Shown here one piece after another: positions 15,747-24,710 of a stretch of 64,000 nt of DNA. Position 1 is the stretch's first letter, and every line of letters begins with the position of its first letter. Position numbers and translations under genes: made by a program. The notes under the pieces are model-generated. The model did no database searches. It worked only from the letters and a program-made list of their open reading frames with translations, and was not told where the DNA came from. Where the stretch lies: assembly GCF_900103985.1 (NCBI RefSeq), contig NZ_FNIE01000001.1, forward strand, positions 186,001 to 250,000, given 5' to 3'. The stretch is from Actinacidiphila guanduensis. Lineage in GTDB: Bacteria > Actinomycetota > Actinomycetes > Streptomycetales > Streptomycetaceae.

Positions 15747-16397
15747 TCAGCTCGGACGAGGGTGCTGCTGGGCCTCGTTCAGAGCTGCCAGCTGGGTGGT
15801 GAAGATGCGGGCGCCGCCTTGGGCGGGGTGGCGGATCGGGGTGGCCGGGATGCCGTTGCGGGACAGGGCGGCCTCGGCTTTGCGGCCCACCGCCGCGAAG
15901 GTCGTGATGCCGAAGGCCTCGGCCAGGGCGAGGGCCACCGGGGTGCCCGCGGCGATCTCCGCGGCGCGCGGGGTGCGGTTGGTGGCGGGGCGGCCCGGCT
16001 CGTGGGGGTGCAGCGGATAGACCCCCCAGAACAGGGGCAGCGGTCCGCGCCAGTCGGCCATCGCGCTCCATACGGTGTCCGAGGACGACTCCCAGGTCGC
16101 CGCCGGGGCCTCCGGCGGCGTGAAGCCGTCGCCCTCGGGCCGCCCGGTGATCAGGCCCGGCCGGGCGCCCACTTGCCGCATGCTCATGAAGGGCACCCCG
16201 GTCACGGTGTGGCCGCGGTACCCGGGGGCCTCGCCGACGAGCATCACCCGCGGCCCGATGTCCGCCAGCAGCTCTAAGTAGTGCCGCAGGTTCGCCTCCC
16301 GCAGCCGCCCGTGCGGGTCGTCCCCGTAGAGGTACTCCGCGTCCTGCGGCACGGGCAGCGCCCGCAGCAGCTCCCAGAACCGCCCGGTGTCGACCAC
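15747..16397 (-). CDS. Uracil-DNA glycosylase superfamily protein
   Basis: A 216-residue protein with the uracil-DNA glycosylase-like fold. VMLVGEAPGYRGHTVTG carries the GEAPG water-activating loop, PFMSM the base-stacking region, and IPATPIRHPAQGG the HP-containing DNA-intercalation loop. Such proteins excise damaged bases or have drifted to other roles. It does not show the four iron-sulfur cysteines of families 4 and 5. GTG at 16397 is chosen because GGAAGGAGA precedes it by a few bases; a longer reading frame upstream lacks such a site. It is close to the DUF4291 gene on the same strand. Confidence 0.8.
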   Translation of the reverse strand: MVDTGRFWELLRALPVPQDAEYLYGDDPHGRLREANLRHYLELLADIGPRVMLVGEAPGYRGHTVTGVPFMSMRQVGARPGLITGRPEGDGFTPPEAPAATWESSSDTVWSAMADWRGPLPLFWGVYPLHPHEPGRPATNRTPRAAEIAAGTPVALALAEAFGITTFAAVGRKAEAALSRNGIPATPIRHPAQGGARIFTTQLAALNEAQQHPRPS

Positions 16398-16500
16398 GGC
16401 TCTCCTTCCGTCGAGGGCCCAGCCTGCCACGCTTGCGGGCCGGTGCCGGACAGCGCCGTTCCGCACCGCGACGTCCCTTCGGGCCCTGACGGGCCGCTGC

Positions 16501-17046
16501 TCAGGCCCGCAGGTGCGCGAGGTCCGCGTCGGGGACGGGGTAGGGTCGCTCGTCGGGCAGCAGGGCGCGGGCGCCGTCCAGGTCGCCGGCCCGGACCCGG
16601 GCGTGCACCGCGTGCGCCAGCGGGGTGACGTCCGTGATGCCCGTGATCCACTCGTCGGCGTACGCGCGGGCCGCCTCGCCCGCGAGGCCGAGTTGCAGCG
16701 AGCGGTAGGGCAACGGGCGCAGGTGCAGGTCGCGTTCGGGGTCCCATTGGACGCGGGCCGGGGAGCGCTTCATCTGCTCCTTCCAGGCCGCATGGTCGCC
16801 GTGCAGCGCCGGCTCGTAGTGGGCGAGGCAGGCGTGCGCGAGGGCCCACGCCAGTCCCTCGCGGGTGATCTCCACCGCGACCACGGTCTCCTGGCCCGGC
16901 TTGGTCGCCCAGCCGCAGCGGTACATCATCCACAGGAACGACGGCTTGATCCACGTCATACGGTCCCGCTGCCACGTGCCCGGGAATCGGCCCGCCCTCG
17001 CCGCGGGCAGCCCGATACCGGGGCTGTACGCCTGGTAGACCGTCAC
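16501..17046 (-). CDS. DUF4291 family protein, N terminus probably frameshifted
   Basis: A 181-residue protein matching DUF4291: VYQAYSPGIGLPAA, DRMTWIKPSFLWMMYRCGWA, then GQETVVAVEITREG and the C-terminal RSLQLGLAG segment. Function is unknown for the family. As read, it starts at GTG 17046 inside the conserved first strand. A second frame just upstream, from GTG 17096, encodes MEEPEHRIRAAHTAT, the expected DUF4291 N terminus, and is out of register by a two-base insertion (an extra AC near 17053). The gene may therefore be damaged, restart internally, or contain a sequencing error. Confidence 0.78.
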   Translation of the reverse strand: MTVYQAYSPGIGLPAARAGRFPGTWQRDRMTWIKPSFLWMMYRCGWATKPGQETVVAVEITREGLAWALAHACLAHYEPALHGDHAAWKEQMKRSPARVQWDPERDLHLRPLPYRSLQLGLAGEAARAYADEWITGITDVTPLAHAVHARVRAGDLDGARALLPDERPYPVPDADLAHLRA

Positions 17047-17166
17047 GGTGGTGTGGCGGTGTGGGCCGCGCGGATGCGGTGCTCCGGTTCTTCCACGCGG
17101 CCAGGGTGGCGCGGCGGCGGTGGGGCGGGCCAGCGGTTTTCCGTGGGGCGCGGGCGGGATGGCGGC

Positions 17167-17586
17167 TCAGCCCGGCTGGTCGTTGTCCTTCATGGCGCCC
17201 CAGCCGTGCCAGCGGTCGATCTCGATCCAGGCGCTGAAGCGCTGGCGGTCGCGGACGGGGTACGGCTTGCCGATGTAGTGCTGGGCGATGCGGTCGATGT
17301 CGACGAGCCCGGCGTCCTCCTGGATGGCGCCGATGTGGCCGACGATGCTGACGTGGGTGTACCAGTCGTCGCCCGCGAGCACGGTCAGGGAGACCCGGGG
17401 GTCGTTGCGCATGTGCTTGAGGCGGGCGCGGACATGGTCCAGGTTCACCAGCACGCGGCCCTCGTCCCACAGGTACCAGGTCGCGGTCGACACGGGCTGG
17501 CCGTCGGGCCGCAGGGTGGTGATGACGGCGGGGTTCGCCTTCTTGAGCAGTTCGACGGCCTCTGCGGTGAGCGGGGGTTTCGACAT
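17167..17586 (-). CDS. PPOX-class F420-dependent oxidoreductase
   Basis: A 139-residue split-beta-barrel flavin/F420-binding protein. LLKKANPAVITTLRPDGQPV is the signature first hairpin of the pyridoxamine-5-phosphate-oxidase-like F420 family; TATWYLWDEGRVLVN, RARLKHMRNDPRVSLTVL (cofactor phosphate contacts) and HVSIVGHIG follow. Such enzymes reduce small molecules such as biliverdin using F420H2 in actinobacteria; the substrate here is unknown. The ATG at 17586 is chosen because GGAAAGG precedes it and the family begins at that point. Monocistronic as far as can be seen. Confidence 0.85.
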   Translation of the reverse strand: MSKPPLTAEAVELLKKANPAVITTLRPDGQPVSTATWYLWDEGRVLVNLDHVRARLKHMRNDPRVSLTVLAGDDWYTHVSIVGHIGAIQEDAGLVDIDRIAQHYIGKPYPVRDRQRFSAWIEIDRWHGWGAMKDNDQPG

Positions 17587-17922
17587 GTCACGCCTTTCCT
17601 GGGTCACGGCTTGAGTCACGGTTCCCGAAGATCACTCTTCCACACCGCGCGGGATCTTCGCGGGGGCCCACCGGGCGTCCGCCGAAAACGCACCGAGCCG
17701 GCTGCTCGGGGGCGGGCGAAGCGTACGGGGGTCACCGTGTGGGCGAGGGAGCGTCCGCGACCGCCGGGGGTTCGGCGCGGACCCGATCGGCCCCCTTCGG
17801 CCCGGGGGCGCCCCGCGGCGCCGTAGCGGGAGAGTGCGCACCAGGCGCCCCTGGCGATCCCGCAGGGCCGGCTGCGGTGGGGCGCCGCGTACAGGGTGGG
17901 GGCGATCCGGGAAACTGAGGGG
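17587..17922. other. Divergent intergenic region
   Basis: This 336-base stretch separates the PPOX gene and the divergent kinase gene. It has one inverted repeat, CGAAGATC (17626-17633) with GATCTTCG (17653-17660), and no coding sequence I can support. Promoters for both genes should lie here but no clear -35/-10 pair stands out. Confidence 0.4.
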
Positions 17923-18843
17923 ATGACGGAATTTCTGGTGATCGGCGAGTGCGTCGCCGATATCGTCCGCGTACCGGGGCGGCCGGACGTGCCCCATCCC
18001 GGCGGGAGCCCCGCGAACGTGGCGTACGGGCTGGCACGGCTGGAGCGGCGGACCGCGCTGCTGACGCAACTGGGCGAGGACGCGGCCGGCGAGCTGATCG
18101 GGGACCACCTGCGCAAGGCCGGCGTGGACCTGCTGGACGACGGGCAGCGCGGGGTCGCCACCCCGACCGCCGTGGTCACGCTGGACGGCGACGGCAGCGC
18201 CTCGTACGACTTCTCGGTCGGCTGGACGCTGCGGCCCGTGCTGCTGCCGGTCGCGCCCCGGCATGTGCACCTCGGTTCGATCGGTGCCGTGTGCGCCCCC
18301 GGCGCGGCCGCGGTGCTCGCGATGGCCGAGCGCCTGCGGCCGTACGCCACCGTCAGCTACGACCCGAACGTGCGCCCCGCGCTGTTCGGCGAGCACGACG
18401 ACGCCGTCGCCCGCGTCGAGGAGTGCGTGGCGCTGGCCGATGTCGTCAAGGCGAGCGACGAGGACCTGGCCTGGCTCTACCCGCACGCCTCCGTCGCGGA
18501 CGTCGCCGCGCGCTGGCTGGAGATGGGACCCGCCGCGGTGTTCGTGACCCTCGGCGCCAAGGGGGCCGTCGCCCACACCCGCACCCACGCGGTCACGGGC
18601 ACGCCCGTCGCCACCCAGGTGGCCGATACGGTGGGCGCGGGCGATTCCTTCATGTCCGCCGCCCTGGACGCGCTCGCCGACCTCGGCCTGACCGGCGGCG
18701 ACGCCCGTACCGCACTGGGCGAACTGGACGAGGCGGCCCTCGCCCGTGTCCTGCGCCAGGCGGGCACCGCAGCCGCGCTCACTGTCTCCCGCCCGGGCGC
18801 GAACCCGCCGGACCGCGCCGAGTTGGCCGTCGCCTTGGCCTGA
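17923..18843 (+). CDS. PfkB family carbohydrate kinase
   Basis: A 306-residue ribokinase-fold kinase. The N-terminal substrate motif GGSPANVAYGLARLERR, the central SYDPNVRPALF and the C-terminal signature DTVGAGDSFMSA (with the catalytic Asp and anion hole) are all present. It phosphorylates a sugar hydroxyl with ATP; the set of residues resembles fructokinase-like members, but specificity cannot be fixed from sequence. ATG at 17923 with GAGGGG just upstream is preferred over an upstream in-frame ATG. It stands alone between unrelated genes. Confidence 0.88.
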   Translation: MTEFLVIGECVADIVRVPGRPDVPHPGGSPANVAYGLARLERRTALLTQLGEDAAGELIGDHLRKAGVDLLDDGQRGVATPTAVVTLDGDGSASYDFSVGWTLRPVLLPVAPRHVHLGSIGAVCAPGAAAVLAMAERLRPYATVSYDPNVRPALFGEHDDAVARVEECVALADVVKASDEDLAWLYPHASVADVAARWLEMGPAAVFVTLGAKGAVAHTRTHAVTGTPVATQVADTVGAGDSFMSAALDALADLGLTGGDARTALGELDEAALARVLRQAGTAAALTVSRPGANPPDRAELAVALA

Positions 18844-18981
18844 CCGACCACCGGGCCCGCCCTCACCGACGGGCCCGCTCCTCCCCCGCTTGCCAACCCG
18901 GGGCGCCGGGCTCGACCGCCGCCGCGTGGACCTCGCTCGACCAACAGCCCGGCGCCTCCCCACAGGTGAGAGACCGCCGTC

Positions 18982-20379
18982 TCAACTGCCGTGGGGCGTA
19001 CGCGCATCCGCCGGCGCCGGCGGCACCTCCGCAGCCGCCGCCTCCGGCCGCGTCGGCTCAACGGCAGCCGTGGCACCCGTCGTCGGGCTGCCGGAGGCGG
19101 ACGCGGGCTCGGAGGTGCTCCCCCGCTCGGAAGTGACTTCATCGGGTGGCGGCACTGTCCGGCGCATCACCGGGTACATCAGCAGGCCCAGCGCCAGCGT
19201 GGGTGCGCCGCCGGCGATCAGGGACCAGCGGCTGCCGAAGGTCTGGCCGATCCAGCCGACCAGGGGGCCGCCGACGACCGTGGTGCCGCCCCACGCCATC
19301 GCCCACAGGGCCATGACACGTCCCCGCATCGAGGGGGCGGCGGCGAGCTGCATGGCCGTCTTGGACAGGGAGTTGAAGGTGATGCTGCCGTAGCCGACGA
19401 AGGGCAGGACGGCCAGCTCGACGGCGAGGTCGGGCGCGAGGGCGGCGGCGAGGATGGCCAGGCCCCAGCCGATGCCCGCGACGGCCAGCGCTCCCGGGCG
19501 CCTCGGGGCGCCCCTCGCGGCGACGATGAGCCCGCCGACAACCGCGCCGACCGCCATCACGGTGACCATCGCGCCGAAGGTGCCCGCCCCGCCGTGGAAG
19601 GCGCCGCGGGCGACCAGCGGGAGAGTGAGGGGGAACTCGTAGGCGAGCATGCCGGTGACGGTGAGCATCAGCAGCGGCAGGAGCAGCGCGGGGGTGCGGC
19701 GGGTGTAGCGCAGGCCGTCGCGGATCTGGCCCTTCTGCCGCGGCGGACGGTCCACCGGGGCCATCTCGGAGCGCCGCATCCGGGCGAGGCTGACGATCAC
19801 GGCGCCGAAGGAGACCGCGTTGAGCGCGAAGCACGTGGTGAGCCCCAAGGCGGCGACGATCGCGCCGCCCGCCGCCGAGCCGATCACCCGCGCCATGTTC
19901 ACCGACACGGAGTTGAGGGTGACGGCGTTGGCGAGCCGCTCGCGCGGGACGAGTTCGCCGATCAGGCTCTGCCGGGCGGGGTTGTCGAAGACGGTGAGCG
20001 AGCCGAGCAGCAGCGAAAGGCCGATCACCAGGCCGACATTGATGGCGTCCAGGGCGGTGAGCACGGCGAAGAGGACCGCGATGCCGGCCGAGGCGGACTG
20101 CGTCAGGTAGAGCAGCCGGCGCTTGTCGTAGCGGTCGGCGACGAGTCCGCCGACCGGGCCGAGGACGACAAACGGCAGGAAGCGGGCGGCGGTCGCGATG
20201 CCGAGGTCGCTGCCGCTGCCGGTCAGGCGCAGCACGAGCAGGGCGAGCGCGAGCGACTGCATCCATGTGCCGGCCACCGATACCGAGTAACCCCAGAAGT
20301 ACAGCCGGTAGTTGCGCACGGACAGTGAGGACAGGGCGCGGGCGAGGGGGCCGGGGGCGGCCGCGGCACCGGCCGTCAC
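18982..20379 (-). CDS. MFS transporter (EntS-like drug/siderophore exporter)
   Basis: A 465-residue major-facilitator protein with twelve predicted membrane segments between residues 20 and 410. The loop VADRYDKRRLL between helices 2 and 3 is the MFS signature, and LFDNPARQSLIGELV-type sequence (here TVFDNPARQSLIGELV) after helix 4 is typical of the MFS_3/EntS subgroup of exporters. A 55-residue Ser/Pro/Ala-rich cytoplasmic tail follows the last helix. GTG start overlaps the stop of the upstream MarR gene by four bases (GTGA), so the two are translationally coupled and MarR probably controls the exporter. Confidence 0.88.
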   Translation of the reverse strand: MTAGAAAAPGPLARALSSLSVRNYRLYFWGYSVSVAGTWMQSLALALLVLRLTGSGSDLGIATAARFLPFVVLGPVGGLVADRYDKRRLLYLTQSASAGIAVLFAVLTALDAINVGLVIGLSLLLGSLTVFDNPARQSLIGELVPRERLANAVTLNSVSVNMARVIGSAAGGAIVAALGLTTCFALNAVSFGAVIVSLARMRRSEMAPVDRPPRQKGQIRDGLRYTRRTPALLLPLLMLTVTGMLAYEFPLTLPLVARGAFHGGAGTFGAMVTVMAVGAVVGGLIVAARGAPRRPGALAVAGIGWGLAILAAALAPDLAVELAVLPFVGYGSITFNSLSKTAMQLAAAPSMRGRVMALWAMAWGGTTVVGGPLVGWIGQTFGSRWSLIAGGAPTLALGLLMYPVMRRTVPPPDEVTSERGSTSEPASASGSPTTGATAAVEPTRPEAAAAEVPPAPADARTPHGS

Positions 20380-20906
20380 GAGGCCCGCCCGCCGGTCCCG
20401 GTCCCGCCGGTGGATGCGGCCGGTGTTCCCGCGGCCGGCACCGCGGCAGGGCTGCCGGAAAGTGCCGGCGCGGGCTCCGGCTCGAACTCCGCGAGCCGCT
20501 GCATCAGTTCGCCCGCCGCCAGCAGCAGCCGCTGCTCCCGCGGGTCGAGCAGGGTCTCCACCGCGCGGCCGAGCCAGCTGTCCCGGTCGTTGCGCACCCC
20601 GGCGACCACGGCCTCGCCCTGCTCGGTGGCGAGCACGAGCACCCGCCGGGCGTCCGCGGCGTCCTTGCGCCGCCGCACATGCCCGGCCGCCTCCAACTCG
20701 CGCAGCGCGGCGGCCACGTTGGAGCTGGTCATCATCAGCTCCTCGGCCAAGTGCCGGGGTTGCGGGGTGCCGGGGAAGCGCACGGTGGCGGCGAGCACCT
20801 GCAGGGCGGTGCGCGACAACCCGTGCTCGGGGAAGGTCTCGCGCCGCAGCCGCCGCTGGAGCAGCTTGATCTGCGTACGGAGCCGGCGCACTTCTTCTTC
20901 GTCCAC
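20376..20906 (-). CDS. MarR family transcriptional regulator
   Basis: A 176-residue winged-helix regulator. LSRTALQVLAATVRF, the recognition region LAEELMMTSSNVAAALRELE and the wing RRRKDAADARRVLVLAT are clear MarR features. The last 35 residues are a low-complexity Ala/Gly/Thr tail. It reads from GTG 20906, without a recognisable Shine-Dalgarno sequence; a TAAGAT box lies six bases upstream, so the transcript may be leaderless. Three evenly spaced ACATAGCTA repeats overlap that start, pointing to autorepression. It is cotranscribed with the MFS exporter. Confidence 0.88.
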   Translation of the reverse strand: MDEEEVRRLRTQIKLLQRRLRRETFPEHGLSRTALQVLAATVRFPGTPQPRHLAEELMMTSSNVAAALRELEAAGHVRRRKDAADARRVLVLATEQGEAVVAGVRNDRDSWLGRAVETLLDPREQRLLLAAGELMQRLAEFEPEPAPALSGSPAAVPAAGTPAASTGGTGTGGRAS

Positions 20907-20939
20907 ATAGCTATCTTACATAGCTATTCGACATAGCCA
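20905..20939 (-). promoter_or_regulatory. Triple 13-bp direct-repeat operator over the marR start
   Basis: ACATAGCTA occurs at 20905-20913 and 20918-20926, and ACATAGCCA at 20931-20939, exactly 13 bases apart. Each of the first two contains the palindrome ATAGCTAT. This AT-rich patch in a GC-rich setting overlaps the marR start codon and presumed -10 box (TAAGAT on the minus strand). It is the best candidate operator for the encoded MarR protein. Confidence 0.65.
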
Positions 20940-20955
20940 CATATCGAGGGGCACG

Positions 20956-21018
20956 CAGGCACGAGGCGCCGCCGCACAGGCACGAGGTGCAGCCGCGCAG
21001 GCACGGGGCATCGCCGAT
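20956..21018. repeat. Three 21-bp tandem repeats
   Basis: Three contiguous 21-base units beginning CAGGCACGAGG (20956, 20977, 20998) fill 63 bases between the marR leader and the end of the phosphatase gene. Units one and two differ at four positions; unit three is more diverged. No function is evident. Confidence 0.75.
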
Positions 21019-21044
21019 CAGCACCGGATACCCGGCCATGCCCC

Positions 21045-23159
21045 TCAGGGCGTCGGCAGCCGCAGCGCGTTCCGCGTGGCCGCCTCCTCCGCGCCCAGCA
21101 CTCGCGTACGGGCCAGCAGCAGCGCGATGTCGTCCTCCGGCCGGAGGATCGGCAGGCGCGAGCCCGGCGGGCGCTGCGGGCGGTGGGCGACGTTCGGCGC
21201 CATCGCGCCGATGATGTGCGTGCACAGGTCGTCCAGCGAGGTGCCGGTGCGGGCCATCGCCCGGCGCAGCCGCTCCAGCCCGACGTCGATGTCGTCCTTC
21301 CTGGTCTCCACCAGGCCGTCGGTGTAGAGGGCGATGACCGTGCCCTCGGGCAGCTCCATGGTCACCGACTCGTACGACATGGTGCCCAGGCCGATCGGCG
21401 GGCCGGACGGCAGGTCGGCGAAGGACACGGTGCCGTCCGGGGTGAGCACCGCGGGCGGCGGATGGCCGGCGCTCGCCATGGTGCAGCGCCGGGTGACCGG
21501 GTCGTACACCGCGTACACGCAGGTGCAGCTCATGACGGGGCCGCCGGGCGGCTCGGCGTCGTCCTGGTCGCCCATGAGCAGCACCCGGCGGTCGAGCCGG
21601 GCGAGCAGGTCGTGCGGGGGCAGGTCGAGGTCGGCGAGCGTGCCCATGACCGTGCGCAGCTGGCCCATCAGGGCGGCCGCGTTGATCCCGTGCCCGACGA
21701 CGTCGCCGACCGCCAGGCCGACCCGGTGCCCCGGCAGGTGGATCACGTCGAACCAGTCGCCGCCGACGCCCTCGTGGGTGTGCGCGGGCAGGTAGCGCGA
21801 GGCGACGTCCACGGCCTTGCCGCCCGACAGGTTGCGCGGCAGCAGGTTGCGCTGGAGGGCGACGGCCGAGGCGCGCTCACGCGTGTAGCGGCGGGCGTTG
21901 TCCAGGCTGAGCGCGGCCCGCCCGGTCAGCTCCTCGATCAGCAGCACGTCGTCGCGCGAGAAGGGCAGGCGGGTGTCGCTGCGGATGAAGACGGCCACGC
22001 CGAGGACGGTGCCGCGAGCCTTGAGCGGGACGACCACCAGCGAGTGCATGCCCGTCTCGGCGATCACCCGGGCGCGGTCGGGGTCCTGGTCCAGCCAGGT
22101 GCCGGGCGAGGTGTCCAGCACCGGTTCGTAGTGCGTGCGGCCGGAGAACAGGGCGTGGGTGAACGGTGAGGACGGCGGGACGAACACCGGCTCGCCCACC
22201 TTCCACAGCGCCTCGGGCATCCCCTCGTGCACCGAGGCGAGGCCCGCCCGGCGGAAGACGGGGATGGCGCCCGGGGTGGACGGCAGGCGCTGCAGCGGCT
22301 CCTCGCCCAGCGGCACGCTCTCGGCGAGGTCGACGGTGACGTAGTCGGCGAGCAGCGGCACCGCGGCGTCGGCGAGCTCCTGCGCGGTGCGGATGACGTC
22401 GAGCGTGGTGCCGATGCGGTTGCCGACCTGGCCGAGGGTGAGCAGGTGCTGGCGGGCGAGCGAGGTCTCGATGTCGGTGGCCATGTTGCACAGGCCGAGC
22501 GGGCGGCCGTCCGGGCCGTCCAGCCGGAAGTACGAGGCGGACAGGATGCGGTCCTGGTCCTCGCCTGGGACCCGCCAGGTGTACTCGCGCTCGATGACCG
22601 GCTCCCCCGTCTCCAGCACCTGGCGCATCGCGGCGGTGATCGCGCGGCCGTTGGCGCCGGGCTGCACCTCGCTCATCAGGCGGCCGATCCGGTGGCGGCG
22701 CAGGACGCCGTCCTGGCGTTCGGCGGCGGCGTTCGCCCAGATGCAGCGCAGGTCGGTGTCCCACAGGGTCAGGCCGACCGGGGAGCGGGCGAGCAGCGCG
22801 GCGCTCACGGTGGAGCCCGCGGGCGGCCACGCGGTCAGGCCCGAGCGGTCGGCTGCCGTCAGCAGCCACGTGTCGTCCCCGGCGCCGTCCAGAGGCCAGG
22901 CCTGGACGTCCATCACGACGCCGCTGCCGTCCTTCCGGCGGAGCTGGGTGCGGGCCGTCCACGGCTCCCCCGTGCGGTTGTGGGCCCGCAGCCCGGCGAC
23001 CTGGGCGGCCGCCGTCCGCTCCGGCAGCAGGTCGGCCACCGGGCGGCCGAGCACGTCCTGGGCGCGGTACCCCAGCGCGTCCTGGGCGGGCGCGGTCCAC
23101 CCCCGGATCGTCCCGGCGCCGTCGAGCACGGCGGTGGCCGGCGTGCTGTTGTGCGCCAT
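21045..23159 (-). CDS. PAS/GAF-domain SpoIIE family serine phosphatase
   Basis: A 704-residue sensor phosphatase. Two PAS domains (about 5-115 and 130-250), a GAF domain (about 270-440, with SLVVVPLKARGTVLGVAVF) and a PP2C/SpoIIE phosphatase domain (about 470-690) can be placed. Metal-binding signatures GGDWFDVIHL, VGDVVGHGINAAALM and ALYTDGLVE are intact. Such RsbU-like proteins dephosphorylate anti-anti-sigma factors and feed general stress or developmental sigma networks in streptomycetes. There is no fused HATPase domain and no membrane segment. ATG at 23159 is the natural start of the first PAS domain; the frame stays open upstream but looks non-coding. Confidence 0.88.
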   Translation of the reverse strand: MAHNSTPATAVLDGAGTIRGWTAPAQDALGYRAQDVLGRPVADLLPERTAAAQVAGLRAHNRTGEPWTARTQLRRKDGSGVVMDVQAWPLDGAGDDTWLLTAADRSGLTAWPPAGSTVSAALLARSPVGLTLWDTDLRCIWANAAAERQDGVLRRHRIGRLMSEVQPGANGRAITAAMRQVLETGEPVIEREYTWRVPGEDQDRILSASYFRLDGPDGRPLGLCNMATDIETSLARQHLLTLGQVGNRIGTTLDVIRTAQELADAAVPLLADYVTVDLAESVPLGEEPLQRLPSTPGAIPVFRRAGLASVHEGMPEALWKVGEPVFVPPSSPFTHALFSGRTHYEPVLDTSPGTWLDQDPDRARVIAETGMHSLVVVPLKARGTVLGVAVFIRSDTRLPFSRDDVLLIEELTGRAALSLDNARRYTRERASAVALQRNLLPRNLSGGKAVDVASRYLPAHTHEGVGGDWFDVIHLPGHRVGLAVGDVVGHGINAAALMGQLRTVMGTLADLDLPPHDLLARLDRRVLLMGDQDDAEPPGGPVMSCTCVYAVYDPVTRRCTMASAGHPPPAVLTPDGTVSFADLPSGPPIGLGTMSYESVTMELPEGTVIALYTDGLVETRKDDIDVGLERLRRAMARTGTSLDDLCTHIIGAMAPNVAHRPQRPPGSRLPILRPEDDIALLLARTRVLGAEEAATRNALRLPTP

Positions 23160-23381
23160 GCGTGCACCTGCCGTTTTGTACTGGATCGGATAGGTACGGT
23201 CCATTGTCCGTGAACCGCTGCCGCGGGCACTTTTTGCGTCCCTGGGCCGCTTGGCCTCGCACGGGGGCCGGGCGGTCCTGTGGAACCCGCTGCTTGCGGG
23301 GCCCGGCGGCCGCCACGCGGAGCCCCCGGGGGCTCTCCGGGGTGGGGTTGCTGTTCCGGGGGGAGGGCGGATGCTGGGGGT

Positions 23382-24413
23382 ATGGGGAAAATGGGCGAGA
23401 TCACCGGGTGGGGGGTGGGACGGCCCGGAAAGATGGACACCCGGCCGCTGGTGAGGGTGCGGCGGGAGCTGCGCGCGCCCCAGGCGGGGGAGCTGGTGGT
23501 GGAGGTGGAGGCCTGCGGGGTCTGCCGTACGGACCTGCACCTGGCCGAGGGGGACCTGGAGCCCCATCTGCCGGGGACGATCCCCGGGCACGAGATCGTC
23601 GGCCGGGTCGTGGCCGCAGGCCCGGGTGCCGAGGGGATCGAGGGCATGGCCGTCGGGGACCGCGTCGGCGGCGCGTGGCTGCGGTACACGTGCGGCACGT
23701 GCGCGTACTGCCGGCGCGGCCAGGAGAACCTGTGCCCCTTTTCGCGGTACACCGGGTGGGACGCCGACGGCGGCTTCGCCGACCGTACGCTGCTGCCAGC
23801 CGCCTACGCCTATCCGCTGCCCGGGGACGCGGACCCCGCCGAACTCGCCCCGCTGCTGTGCGCGGGCATCATCGGCTTCCGGGCGCTGCGCCGCAGCGCC
23901 CTGCCCGAGGGCGGCCGCCTCGGCATCTACGGCTTCGGCGCGTCGGCCCACCTCGCCCTGCAGGTCGCGCTCGCCGACGGCGCCACCGTCCACGTCCTGA
24001 CCCGCTCCCCGCAGGCGCAGGCGCTCGCCCTGGAGCTGGGCGCGGCCTCCGCGCGGGGCGGCTACGACGCGCCCCCCGACGCGCTGGACTCGGCGATCCT
24101 GTTCGCCCCGGTCGGCGACCTGGTGCCGGTGGCGCTGGCGGCGTTGGACCGCGGCGGCACCCTCGCCATCGCCGGCATCCACCTCACCGACATCCCGGTC
24201 CTGAACTACCAGGACCACCTCTTCCAGGAGCGGGACCTGCGCAGTGTCACGTCGAACACGCGCGAGGACGGCCGCGACTTCCTGGCCGCCGCCCACCGCA
24301 TCGGCATCCGGCCCACGATCACCCGGTACCCGATGGACCTGGCCGACGAGGCCCTCGCCGACCTCGCGGCCGACCGCGTCAACGGCGCCGCCGTCCTGGT
24401 CCCGGAGCACTGA
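23382..24413 (+). CDS. Zinc-dependent alcohol dehydrogenase
   Basis: A 343-residue medium-chain dehydrogenase with both zinc sites. Catalytic zinc ligands sit in [10 protein letters not shown] and PGHEIVG, with the third in LLCAGIIGF; the structural site is the four-cysteine loop [15 protein letters not shown]. The NAD(P)-binding Rossmann motif is [10 protein letters not shown]. It oxidises or reduces an alcohol/aldehyde pair; AdhA-like in actinobacteria. ATG at 23382 (GGGGG upstream) or ATG 23391 are both possible. Divergent from the phosphatase gene with 222 bases between them, where I see no strong promoter. Confidence 0.87.
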   Translation: MGKMGEITGWGVGRPGKMDTRPLVRVRRELRAPQAGELVVEVEACGVCRTDLHLAEGDLEPHLPGTIPGHEIVGRVVAAGPGAEGIEGMAVGDRVGGAWLRYTCGTCAYCRRGQENLCPFSRYTGWDADGGFADRTLLPAAYAYPLPGDADPAELAPLLCAGIIGFRALRRSALPEGGRLGIYGFGASAHLALQVALADGATVHVLTRSPQAQALALELGAASARGGYDAPPDALDSAILFAPVGDLVPVALAALDRGGTLAIAGIHLTDIPVLNYQDHLFQERDLRSVTSNTREDGRDFLAAAHRIGIRPTITRYPMDLADEALADLAADRVNGAAVLVPEH

Positions 24414-24710
24414 CCCGCCCGTCCCGAGCGCCGGGCCGCCCCTGCACAGGACGGCCCCCTCCCCCGTGCACATGCAGACCGCGCGCCGCCGGCGCCCCCG
24501 CGCTGCCGTGCCGCGCCCGGCGGGTCATCCTGGAGGAGGAGAGCGGGTCGCGTCCGCTCCGCCCGCGGCACCGGGTCCGTACGACCGGGGTACCGCGGCC
24601 GAACGGCCCTTTCGGCGGGCCGCCCGGCGCGAAAGGGTGGACGGCAAGGGGTACGGGGGCGGACGGGGGCCACCGCTCCGGCGTGGATGCTGCCGAAGGA
24701 GCCCGCACTC
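24414..24710. other. Intergenic stretch, nothing recognised
   Basis: Just under 300 bases, very GC-rich, without a coding frame or clear regulatory sequence. AAGGAG at its right end is the likely ribosome binding site of the next gene. Confidence 0.35.

Noticed and set aside
17624-17660. Inverted repeat CGAAGATC/GATCTTCG as a terminator
   Set aside because: It lies between the starts of two divergent genes, has only eight pairs and a 19-base loop; more likely chance or a weak operator.
21045-24473. Much longer phosphatase reading frame extending upstream of 23159
   Set aside because: The extension opposes the dehydrogenase gene, has shadow-type composition, and the first PAS domain begins at ATG 23159.
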